Shown here: positions 57,388-64,000 of the stretch, piece by piece | Layout of the letters: every line of letters begins with the position of its first letter | How positions within the stretch are numbered: the first letter of the stretch is position 1 | Assembly: GCF_001753205.1 (NCBI RefSeq) | Contig: NZ_CP017560.1 | Location: 3,348,001-3,412,000, forward strand | DNA: 64,000 nucleotides | Origin: Sporosarcina ureilytica | Lineage (GTDB): Bacteria > Bacillota > Bacilli > Bacillales_A > Planococcaceae | Direction of reading: 5' to 3' | The notes under the pieces: generated by a model | Database searches by the model: none | What the model saw: the letters and a program-made list of their open reading frames with translations, nothing else | What the model was told of the DNA's origin: nothing | Program-made: the position numbers and the translations under genes

Positions 57388-58794
57388 TTAATTTTTATGC
57401 TCTTCTTCCCAACACTCCGCGCCTTTTAGCCCCGGAATCGATTTCGCTTTAAATACTGGGTTGACCCCTTGTTTGCGTTGCATTGTAAAATCATCCAACA
57501 CTTTAAATGCCACTTTACCAAGAATAATAATAACGACTAGGTTCAATATTGCCATCAAGCCCATAAATAGATCCGCCATATTCCAAACGATGTTTACTTT
57601 CGCCATCGCGCCAAACATGACCATTGCAAGGACTAAGAAACGATAAGCCGTCATCCATGACTTATGTGCACCAATAAATTCAATATTTGTCTCTCCGTAA
57701 TAGTAATTTCCGATAATCGAGCTAAAAGCAAAGAAAAAGATGGCAATCGCCACAAAATAAGGCGCCCATGCCCCGACATGCACTGCCATCGAAGCTTGCG
57801 TTAATATAATTCCATCTTGTTCTCCTGTCGCATAAAGCCCACCTAAAATAATGATGAAGGCGGTTGCTGAACAAATCATAATTGTATCGAAAAACACACC
57901 TAAACTTTGCACAAGTCCTTGCTTAGCTGGGTGAGATACGTTCGCTGTCGCCGCTGCGTTGGGCACACTTCCCATCCCAGCTTCGTTGGAAAATAATCCA
58001 CGGCGAATACCTTGCATCATCGCAGCGCCTATTCCACCACCAACGGCTTCTTTAAGACCAAAAGCATCCGCTACAATCAAATTAAAAACAGCCGGAATAT
58101 CTGAAATGTTCATAATGACAACATATGCAGCAACAAGTAAGTAGAATACTGCCATAATTGGCACAATTAACTCCGTCACTTTTACAATTCTTTTAACGCC
58201 GCCAAAAATAATCACAGCCGTGACAAGCACCAACACGAGCCCGATAATCCAATCTGTAATGCCGAAAACGTCTGCAAAGGACTGGCTAATTGTATTCGAT
58301 TGCACTGCATTAAAGATAAAACCGAAACAGAATGTCAACAAAATTGCAAAGACAATCCCTAACTTCCGAAAACCAAGCGCTTTTTCCATATAATAAGCGG
58401 GTCCACCTCTAAAAGTGTCACCGTCCTTCACTTTATACACTTGGGCAAGCGTACTTTCAATAAAAGCTGTAGCCATTCCTATAATCGCAATGACCCACAT
58501 CCAAAAAACAGCACCAGGACCTCCAATTCCAATCGCAAGCGCAACTCCTGCAACGTTCCCCGTTCCTACACGAGAAGCCGCACTAATCGTAAATGCTTGG
58601 AACGGTGATACTCCGTCATTACTTTCCTTTTTCTCAAAAACTAACCGGAACATCTCTTTGAACAAACGAACTTGTACAAATTTTGTACGAACCGTAAAAT
58701 AAACTCCAACAACTAAAAGCAAGCCGATTAATATATATGTCCATATAAAATCATTTGCTAGACCAACCAACCAATTAAGCGCATCCATAATCAT
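57388..58794 (-). CDS. Alanine/glycine:cation symporter (AGCS family)
   Basis: The product is 468 aa with 10-11 membrane helices. Family signatures are FQAFTISAASRVGTGNVAGV (helix 3 region), GGPAYYMEKALG and RGLFSNEAGMGSVPNAAA. It imports alanine or glycine with sodium or protons. ATG 58794 has AAAGGGGA upstream. It is monocistronic. Confidence 0.92.
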   Translation of the reverse strand: MIMDALNWLVGLANDFIWTYILIGLLLVVGVYFTVRTKFVQVRLFKEMFRLVFEKKESNDGVSPFQAFTISAASRVGTGNVAGVALAIGIGGPGAVFWMWVIAIIGMATAFIESTLAQVYKVKDGDTFRGGPAYYMEKALGFRKLGIVFAILLTFCFGFIFNAVQSNTISQSFADVFGITDWIIGLVLVLVTAVIIFGGVKRIVKVTELIVPIMAVFYLLVAAYVVIMNISDIPAVFNLIVADAFGLKEAVGGGIGAAMMQGIRRGLFSNEAGMGSVPNAAATANVSHPAKQGLVQSLGVFFDTIMICSATAFIIILGGLYATGEQDGIILTQASMAVHVGAWAPYFVAIAIFFFAFSSIIGNYYYGETNIEFIGAHKSWMTAYRFLVLAMVMFGAMAKVNIVWNMADLFMGLMAILNLVVIIILGKVAFKVLDDFTMQRKQGVNPVFKAKSIPGLKGAECWEEEHKN

Positions 58795-58980
58795 ATAAAA
58801 TCCCCTTTCAACTAAAAATCTTTTTCTCAAAAAAATATTAAAAGATTATAATACAATGTAACTTCTCTGAACACAACACTATTTTTTAGTAAAGTGACAA
58901 ATTTAATTTGACTTTTATAGCACGAGACCTAAGACTTTACATTAGAAACGTATCTACGTCATCGTTTCTTAAGCATAAAA

Positions 58981-59143
58981 AAAGATGTCTAAAGGATCCA
59001 CCGCCCTTTAAACATCTTGAGCATCTTCTGCACGAATAAACCTTATTTCCTAAAATTACTAACGTAGTGACAGTCACCCAAACACTTATAATAGTTGAGA
59101 TAAACATGAATCTTTAAATTTTCATGTTTGTTTGGGTGACTGT
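58981..59143. repeat. Two intergenic hairpins, one a long palindromic element
   Basis: In the 463-bp gap, AAGATGTCTAAAGG pairs with CCTTTAAACATCTT (58982-59018). At 59070-59143, ACAGTCACCCAAACA and its exact complement TGTTTGGGTGACTGT enclose a second stem (AAACATGAA / TTCATGTTT). The second has no T-run and looks like a mobile or REP-like palindromic unit. A GTGACAGTCAAC fragment also occurs near 16460. Confidence 0.6.
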
Positions 59144-59153
59144 AGTCATCAAA

Positions 59154-59214
59154 AAAAGGCATTGCAAGGGAATCCCCACCAATATGAATTGGTCAGAAAT
59201 TCCTCCATGCATGC
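59154..59214 (-). terminator. Terminator of the MetE-like gene
   Basis: AGGCATGCATGGAGGAATTTC pairs loosely with the GGAATCCCCTTGCAATGCCT side, followed by T7 on the minus strand. Confidence 0.65.
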
Positions 59215-59257
59215 CTCTGTTTATCAATACCAAACATTTATTATCAAACTGGTTAGA

Positions 59258-60367
59258 TTAACCCCAAATTTCTTTGGAAATATCCACAATAAACTTTAAC
59301 TTCTCCCACTGTTCTTCTTCAGTCAATTTATTGCCATGATGCGTGGACGCAAATCCGCATTGCGGACTTAAGCAAATTTGATCGAGCGGCACATATTTTG
59401 AAGCTTCTTTTATACGTGACTTAACAAGCTCCCTACTTTCAAGTTCTCCACTTTTAGATGTAATTACGCCCAATACAACTTTTGCTCCGTCTTTCGGAAT
59501 ATGTTGAAGCGGTTCAAAGCCACCTGAACGCTCATCATCATATTCGAGGAAAAAACCGTCTACTTTTTCTTTCGCTAAAAATCTTTCGGCAATTATATCG
59601 TAACTGCCTTCAAATGCCCAGTTAGATCGATAGTTTCCTCGGCACAGATGAGTCGTCACAAATAAATCTTCAGGTTTCCCTTCTAATACGCCATTTGCCA
59701 CCCGAAGCGCCAAATCAATTAAATACTCTCTTGAATATTCACCGTCATTCCACGGGATATCAGGCGCTGATAGTCCCGCAATATATACATCATCCAGCTG
59801 CAAATAACGAACGCCAGCCTCATAGAAAGCTTTGATCGCATCACGGTAAGCTTGAATGATATCATTTGCATATTCCTCGATGTCCGGATAGATATTTTCA
59901 TCCCTAATTCCAATATTAAACAATTGGTTTGGACTCGGAATTGTTTGTTTCGCAACTGCACGGCCACCAACAATTTCATTGAATTCAATAAAATCTTTTA
60001 CGTGTGGGTGGTCAGGATCGAATGAGACTTTTCCGATATTACGGATATTGTATCTTTCTGTTTCCTCGTTCCCATTAAAGATATAACCTTGCTCCGGAAC
60101 ATACCCTTCGATTCCATTTAAATGCTCAAGGAAATCGGTATGCCAAAAACGGCGTCTGAATTCACCGTCTGTTACAAGTTCCAAACCGACTTCAATCTGT
60201 TTGTCTACAACTCTTTTAATTTCTTCTGTTTCTACTTTTCGAAGCTGTTCGGAGTTAATTTCCCCTTCTTTAAACAATCTTCTCGCTTCATGCAAGTTCT
60301 CTGGTCTTAACAAACTCCCTACGTGATCCGCTCTGAATGGTGCTGTTTTCGTCAATGTTTCTGTCAT
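59258..60367 (-). CDS. Short MetE-like methyltransferase (YxjG/YxjH type)
   Basis: The product is 369 aa, equal to the C-terminal catalytic half of cobalamin-independent methionine synthase (about 750 aa), like B. subtilis YxjG/YxjH. Zinc ligands fit: His and Cys in TTHLCRG, Glu in FFLEYDD and Cys in LSPQCGFAS. The N-terminal part reads ADHVGSLLRP. It probably makes methionine from homocysteine with an unusual methyl donor. The SAM riboswitch upstream supports a methionine role. AGAGGGAA precedes the ATG. Confidence 0.88.
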   Translation of the reverse strand: MTETLTKTAPFRADHVGSLLRPENLHEARRLFKEGEINSEQLRKVETEEIKRVVDKQIEVGLELVTDGEFRRRFWHTDFLEHLNGIEGYVPEQGYIFNGNEETERYNIRNIGKVSFDPDHPHVKDFIEFNEIVGGRAVAKQTIPSPNQLFNIGIRDENIYPDIEEYANDIIQAYRDAIKAFYEAGVRYLQLDDVYIAGLSAPDIPWNDGEYSREYLIDLALRVANGVLEGKPEDLFVTTHLCRGNYRSNWAFEGSYDIIAERFLAKEKVDGFFLEYDDERSGGFEPLQHIPKDGAKVVLGVITSKSGELESRELVKSRIKEASKYVPLDQICLSPQCGFASTHHGNKLTEEEQWEKLKFIVDISKEIWG

Positions 60368-60410
60368 TGCCTATTCCCTCTTTCCAAAAGTTTTTTAACT
60401 TTAATAAGGA

Positions 60411-60563
60411 AAAAACCCTTCTTATAAATAAGAAGAGTTCAGCAATTTTAGGCGTCTACTCTTCTCATCTCCAAGCTTTTCGCTACTGGAATTAGCACAG
60501 TTCTTCATAAGTCTGTTGCTGAGGCTTCAAAGGGCCAGTCCCTCCACCTCTCTGGATAAGAAA
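60411..60563 (-). ncRNA. SAM-I riboswitch (S-box) with terminator
   Basis: On the minus strand it begins CTTATCCAGAGAGGTGGAGG, then GACTGGCCC, GAAGCCTCAGCAACAG, and ends GATGAGAAGAG, the conserved S-box order. A terminator follows (CTCTTCTTATTTATAAGAAG then GGGTTTTTTCC). SAM binding should stop transcription of the MetE-like gene. Confidence 0.96.
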
Positions 60564-60719
60564 GTCGCTTATTAAGTTATTGATTACCACTTTACACATG
60601 TTTTAATTGAATGTCAAGGTTATTTTGAATTTTCTTTATTTATCGTGACAATTAAATCAATTATATTTCTTTCTATAGTTCCATGAGTCAATTTAACAAT
60701 CAACCCTATCACAAAAAGT

Positions 60720-60747
60720 GTTGATTTCTGTTCCGGGCGAGTATAAT
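60720..60747 (+). promoter_or_regulatory. Repeat-element fragment with a promoter-like sequence
   Basis: GTTGATTTCTGTTCCGGGCG (60720-60739) equals the left end of the 129-bp repeat. Directly after it is TATAAT (60742-60747); TTGATT within the fragment could act as a -35 with a short 15-base spacer. The amidohydrolase gene starts 25 bp downstream. The other 60564-60719 bases show nothing clear. Confidence 0.45.
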
Positions 60748-60771
60748 GATTTAAAATGGAGGGATTTTTAT

Positions 60772-61950
60772 ATGCTAAATAAAGCTTTAACTAAAATTTC
60801 AAGTTATTATGAAGAGATGATCGCCGATCGACGTTTTCTACATATGCACCCCGAATTATCCCACCAGGAAGTTCATACACCTGCATTTATAGCGGATCGC
60901 TTGGAGTCTTTAGGCATCGAAGTACAAAGAAATGTTGGGGGGCGTGGAGTCGTCGGGATGATTCGCGGAGGTAAACCTGGAAAAACAATTGCGTTTCGTG
61001 CGGACTTCGACGCGTTACCAATTGCCGACCAGAAAGACGTCCCTTACAAATCGACTGTCCCTGGTATTATGCATGCATGCGGACATGATGGTCATACCGC
61101 AGCATTATTAGGTTTCGCCAAAGCGATGAATGAAATTAAAGAATCGTTGCCTGGTAATATCGTTCTACTCCATCAATTCGGAGAAGAACTATCTCCCGGC
61201 GGTGCACGTGCGATGATTGAAGATGGCTGTCTTGACGGCGTTGATCTTGTATTCGGCGCACATTTACAATCACAAATGCCTGCCAATAAAGTGTATGTAC
61301 GTGACGGCTTCCTTCAGGCTTCTGAAGATGCATTTAAAATTACGGTAACCGGCTTCGGAACACATGGCGCGGAACCGCATACGGGCGTAGATCCAATCTT
61401 AGCTGCAAGCCACATTATGATTGCTCTTCAATCAATTGTAAGTCGTAATGCGGATCCATTGAAAGAGCTCGTCGTTTCAGTTGGGAGCTTTCACGCTGGA
61501 CACGCAGACAATGTGATTCCAAACGAGGCAGTTATGGAAGGTACAATCCGCGTATTCGACCCTGAACTTCGTGTACTTGCGGGTCGCCGTGTAATTGAAA
61601 TTGCAAAATCAGTTGGTGCCGGACTTGGTTGCGATGTACAAGTCGAAATCATTAAAGGCTATGATTCTGTAAATAACGACCCTGATGCTATGAACCTTGT
61701 TCGTCAAGGTGTTACGGAAACATTCGGCGAAGAGTGCATCGTAGAAACGAATCCTATTATGCCTGTTGAAGACTTCTCCTATTATTTACACCATCGACCT
61801 GGTGCATACTTTTTTGTTGGCGCTCAAATGGATGATACGGAAAACGTATTCCCACACCATCACGAAAAGTTTGATTTTCACGAACCAGCGATGGAAATGA
61901 CGGCCAAAGTTTTTGCAGCGACATTTTTTGAAGCGCAAAATAAAGGTTAA
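60772..61950 (+). CDS. M20D-family amidohydrolase
   Basis: The product is 392 aa. Metal-binding motifs are HMHPELSHQE, HACGHDGHTAALLGFA (Cys and His ligands), HQFGEEL and the C-terminal His in PHHHEKFDFHE. It fits the hippurate/N-acyl-amino-acid hydrolase and IAA-amino-acid hydrolase group. The ATG at 60772 has GGAGGGA upstream; a longer in-frame start at 60718 lies inside the repeat fragment and is unlikely. It is convergent with a second M20 gene. Confidence 0.9.
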   Translation: MLNKALTKISSYYEEMIADRRFLHMHPELSHQEVHTPAFIADRLESLGIEVQRNVGGRGVVGMIRGGKPGKTIAFRADFDALPIADQKDVPYKSTVPGIMHACGHDGHTAALLGFAKAMNEIKESLPGNIVLLHQFGEELSPGGARAMIEDGCLDGVDLVFGAHLQSQMPANKVYVRDGFLQASEDAFKITVTGFGTHGAEPHTGVDPILAASHIMIALQSIVSRNADPLKELVVSVGSFHAGHADNVIPNEAVMEGTIRVFDPELRVLAGRRVIEIAKSVGAGLGCDVQVEIIKGYDSVNNDPDAMNLVRQGVTETFGEECIVETNPIMPVEDFSYYLHHRPGAYFFVGAQMDDTENVFPHHHEKFDFHEPAMEMTAKVFAATFFEAQNKG

Positions 61951-61954
61951 AAAT

Positions 61955-61996
61955 AAGCTTCCTCTTTCACAATTAACTGTGAAAAAGGAAGCTTTT
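61955..61996. terminator. Bidirectional terminator between the two M20 genes
   Basis: AAGCTTCCTCTTTCACA pairs with TGTGAAAAAGGAAGCTT, T's following on the plus strand. Confidence 0.8.
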
Positions 61997-61997
61997 G

Positions 61998-63104
61998 TTA
62001 TTTCTCCCTAGCAAGTGCTTTCTTTAATGTAGCCGCAAGTACACGTGCACCAATATCGAGTGCCTCTGTATTAAATGTCATTTTCGGATGGTGAAGTCCC
62101 GGCTGAAGATCCGCACCAATGCCAAGCATCGCTGCTTTCAATTCTGGCCTATGAATTGTATAAAAATGAAAATCATCACTACCCGCGGTAATGACTGAAG
62201 GCGCATACCCCACTTCGCCTACAGTTTCCAAAATTGCAGCTGTAGCAATTTCACTTGCTTCCTCAGATACTTCCGCAGCAGGTGTATAATCTTTCCATTC
62301 AGTTTCAATTTCTACCCCATACAACTTACCAATTGCTTGAATTCCTTCATTAACTTTCTCCATTAATTCATCCAAAACTGCATTGGATTGTGCCCGTGTA
62401 TCAATCGCAAACGTTGCAGATCCAGGAATAATATTAACATTATTTCCCCCTGCTTGCATTTTCGTCATTTTCACAGAATATGCCTCAAACGGAGAGAAAT
62501 ACATTGTTTTGATAAACTGATGAATCGCAAATAGCGGATCAACGACATTCTTCCCTTGATGTGGACGCGCGCCATGTGCATCGACTCCGATAATTTTTCC
62601 TTCAAGAAATGCCGCCGCACCATGATGAATAGCCGGTAACACTTTACCATGTGGAATTTCCTCAATCGGACGCAAATGCACCCCGAATAAATAAGAAACA
62701 TCATCAATCACACCGCGCTCGACCATCGCGACTGCGCCGTTCCCTTGCTCCTCAGCCGGTTGAAAAATAAAGCGAATTTTTCCCTCTAAAGGTTCATCTT
62801 TTAAATAGGAAAGTGCGCCCAATACCATCGCGATGTTCGCATCATGCCCACAGGAATGATTCGCTTGGTATACCCCGTCAACCTCTTGCCAAAGCGCGTC
62901 TATATCAGCTCGAATTGCGATGATTTCTTTTCCTTCACCGATTTCCGCGACGACTCCTGTTACATTATCAAAAGTTTTATAAGTTACGCCCATGCCGGCT
63001 AATATTTCCGTTAATTTCTCAGTTGTCTTTACTTCTTGATAACTAATCTCCGGGTGAGCATGAAAGTGCTTAAACCACGCGTCAATTTTCTTTTTTATTT
63101 CCAA
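61998..63104 (-). CDS. Second M20-family amidohydrolase
   Basis: The product is 368 aa. Motifs: HAHPEISYQE, HSCGHDANIAMVLGAL, QPAEEQGNGA, and TAGSDDFHFY near the C-terminus. It resembles N-acyl-aminoacyl or aminobenzoyl-glutamate hydrolases. It starts at TTG 63104 with GGAGTGAG upstream and follows the transporter gene by 1 bp, so the transporter probably imports its substrate. It is only distantly similar to the convergent M20 gene. Confidence 0.88.
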   Translation of the reverse strand: MEIKKKIDAWFKHFHAHPEISYQEVKTTEKLTEILAGMGVTYKTFDNVTGVVAEIGEGKEIIAIRADIDALWQEVDGVYQANHSCGHDANIAMVLGALSYLKDEPLEGKIRFIFQPAEEQGNGAVAMVERGVIDDVSYLFGVHLRPIEEIPHGKVLPAIHHGAAAFLEGKIIGVDAHGARPHQGKNVVDPLFAIHQFIKTMYFSPFEAYSVKMTKMQAGGNNVNIIPGSATFAIDTRAQSNAVLDELMEKVNEGIQAIGKLYGVEIETEWKDYTPAAEVSEEASEIATAAILETVGEVGYAPSVITAGSDDFHFYTIHRPELKAAMLGIGADLQPGLHHPKMTFNTEALDIGARVLAATLKKALAREK

Positions 63105-63105
63105 C

Positions 63106-64000
63106 TTAACTCACTCCAATCATTACGGCCACAACAATTGCAATCAGTGCAATCAGTAACCAACCTAACACTAGTTTCCAAACAAATTTTACCCAACGCT
63201 CATAAGGGATTCCCGCAACTGCCAAATAAGCCATTAGAGATGCTGAGGTCGGAATAATTGAATTCGTAATCCCGTCACCATACTGAAATGCCAGGACAGC
63301 GATTTGACGTTCCATCCCTAGTAAATCTGCAAGCGGCGTCATAATCGGCATCGTTGTTGCCGCCTGCCCACTTCCAGATGGGATAAAAAAGTTCATAATA
63401 ATTTGCGTAATATACATGCCTACAGCGTTTAAAGAAGGCGGTAAACTTGAAATTAAATTCGATAAAGCATAGATGACCGTGTCTATAATATAACCTTGTT
63501 CCATAACTATCAAGATGGCTCTCGCAAAACCTACAATGAGTGCTCCAAAAGCGATTACCTTCATACCATCAACAAAAGCATCGAATGTGCCATTAATGCC
63601 CAGATTCCCGACAATCCCAGATAACAATCCAATGATAATGAACGAAGCTGTCAACTCTGTTAAAAACCAATCCCATTTAAAGACACCGTAAACGTTAATT
63701 ACTAATCCACCCGCTAGAAATGTTAAAACAAGTCCATGACGCCAATTAAAGATCGGGAATTCCTTTGCATGCGCCTCAACATCATTCTCCTTAACCTTTT
63801 GCTCAATATCAAAAACAATACTTTTAGTTGGATCATTTTTCACCTTACTAGAATAGCGCATTACATATAAAATCGCTGCAGATAGAACGAATAAATATAC
63901 AACAAACCGGAATCCGAAGCCTGAAAAAATTTGTACTTCTGCAATTGACTGTGCAACGCCCACCGTAAACGGATTAAGCATACCCCCTATAAAGCCGGAT
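63106..64000 (-). CDS. YfcC/DcuC-like transporter, N-terminal part outside window
   Basis: The frame is open to the window edge (SGFIGGMLNPFTVGVAQ spans the apparent Met), so the true start lies outside; 297 codons are visible. Helices: VYLFVLSAAILYVM, FIIIGLLSGIVGNLG, VGMYITQIIMNFFIPSGSGQ, LVLGWLLIALIAIVVAVMIG. The NFFIPSGSGQAATTMPIMTP block is a hallmark of the YfcC/DcuC-like family, believed to move amino acid or dicarboxylate substrates. Stop codon is immediately before the M20 gene's start. Confidence 0.85.
   Translation of the reverse strand, partial: SGFIGGMLNPFTVGVAQSIAEVQIFSGFGFRFVVYLFVLSAAILYVMRYSSKVKNDPTKSIVFDIEQKVKENDVEAHAKEFPIFNWRHGLVLTFLAGGLVINVYGVFKWDWFLTELTASFIIIGLLSGIVGNLGINGTFDAFVDGMKVIAFGALIVGFARAILIVMEQGYIIDTVIYALSNLISSLPPSLNAVGMYITQIIMNFFIPSGSGQAATTMPIMTPLADLLGMERQIAVLAFQYGDGITNSIIPTSASLMAYLAVAGIPYERWVKFVWKLVLGWLLIALIAIVVAVMIGVS

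Overview
The window looks like the chromosome of a low-GC Gram-positive rod of the Bacillales, most likely Planococcaceae (Sporosarcina or a relative). This is inferred from strong GGAGG-type ribosome binding sites, many TTG/GTG starts, a T-box-led ilv-leu operon, narGHJI with a staphylococcal-type nreABC oxygen/nitrate sensor, S-box and cobalamin riboswitches, and dispersed GC-rich repeats of a kind common in Bacillaceae and Planococcaceae. No rRNA, tRNA, CRISPR array or prophage was seen.

Layout. (1) 1-6006: an accessory peptide locus. Two tandem Rgg-like regulators (plus strand) face a minus-strand operon of three tandem 18-residue peptide genes on an exact 165-bp period, an unrecognised 105-aa protein, a bacteriocin-immunity type ABC ATPase with an E-loop, its permease, a secreted/anchored DUF4097-like protein, and a peptidase-C39 ABC exporter that runs off the window edge. 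The peptide copies differ almost only at synonymous positions. This is the best candidate for an undescribed system here. (2) 6078-8774: probable lysine 6-dehydrogenase and aldehyde dehydrogenase (lysine to aminoadipate). (3) 8913-17332: SEC-C protein, DHA2 drug exporter with its TetR regulator, a hypothetical protein, a GltS-type symporter, a choline-kinase-like protein and an aspartate-dehydrogenase-like protein. (4) 17537-26175: ilvBHC-leuABCD behind a T-box leader with a probable CUC (Leu) specifier; a hairpin element sits between ilvH and ilvC. (5) 26526-29531: two identical IS3-family elements arranged as a tandem duplication inside an array of degenerate 21-bp repeats. (6) 29552-33804: succinate-semialdehyde-type dehydrogenase, acyl-CoA dehydrogenase and 2-hydroxyacid dehydrogenase. 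(7) 33832-51349: molybdenum cofactor genes (moaA, mobA, moaD, moaE, mobB, moeA, moaC, moaB, moeB), a NarK transporter fused to a C-terminal PAS domain, a hemerythrin-like protein, nreCBA and narIJHG. (8) 51470-55545: class I ribonucleotide reductase with a flavodoxin gene between the alpha and beta genes, under a cobalamin riboswitch. (9) 55696-64000: YndM-like protein, metallo-hydrolase, AGCS symporter, MetE-like methyltransferase under a SAM riboswitch, two convergent M20 amidohydrolases and a truncated YfcC-like transporter.

How the genes work together. Regions 7 and 8 suit oxygen limitation: NarGHI reduces nitrate, NarK moves nitrate/nitrite, the Mo-cofactor genes supply Moco to NarG, and NreABC couples expression to low oxygen plus nitrate. 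The B12 riboswitch should shut off the B12-independent reductase when cobalamin is plentiful, which implies a B12-dependent class II enzyme elsewhere. Region 1 looks like a self-contained peptide production, immunity and sensing module.
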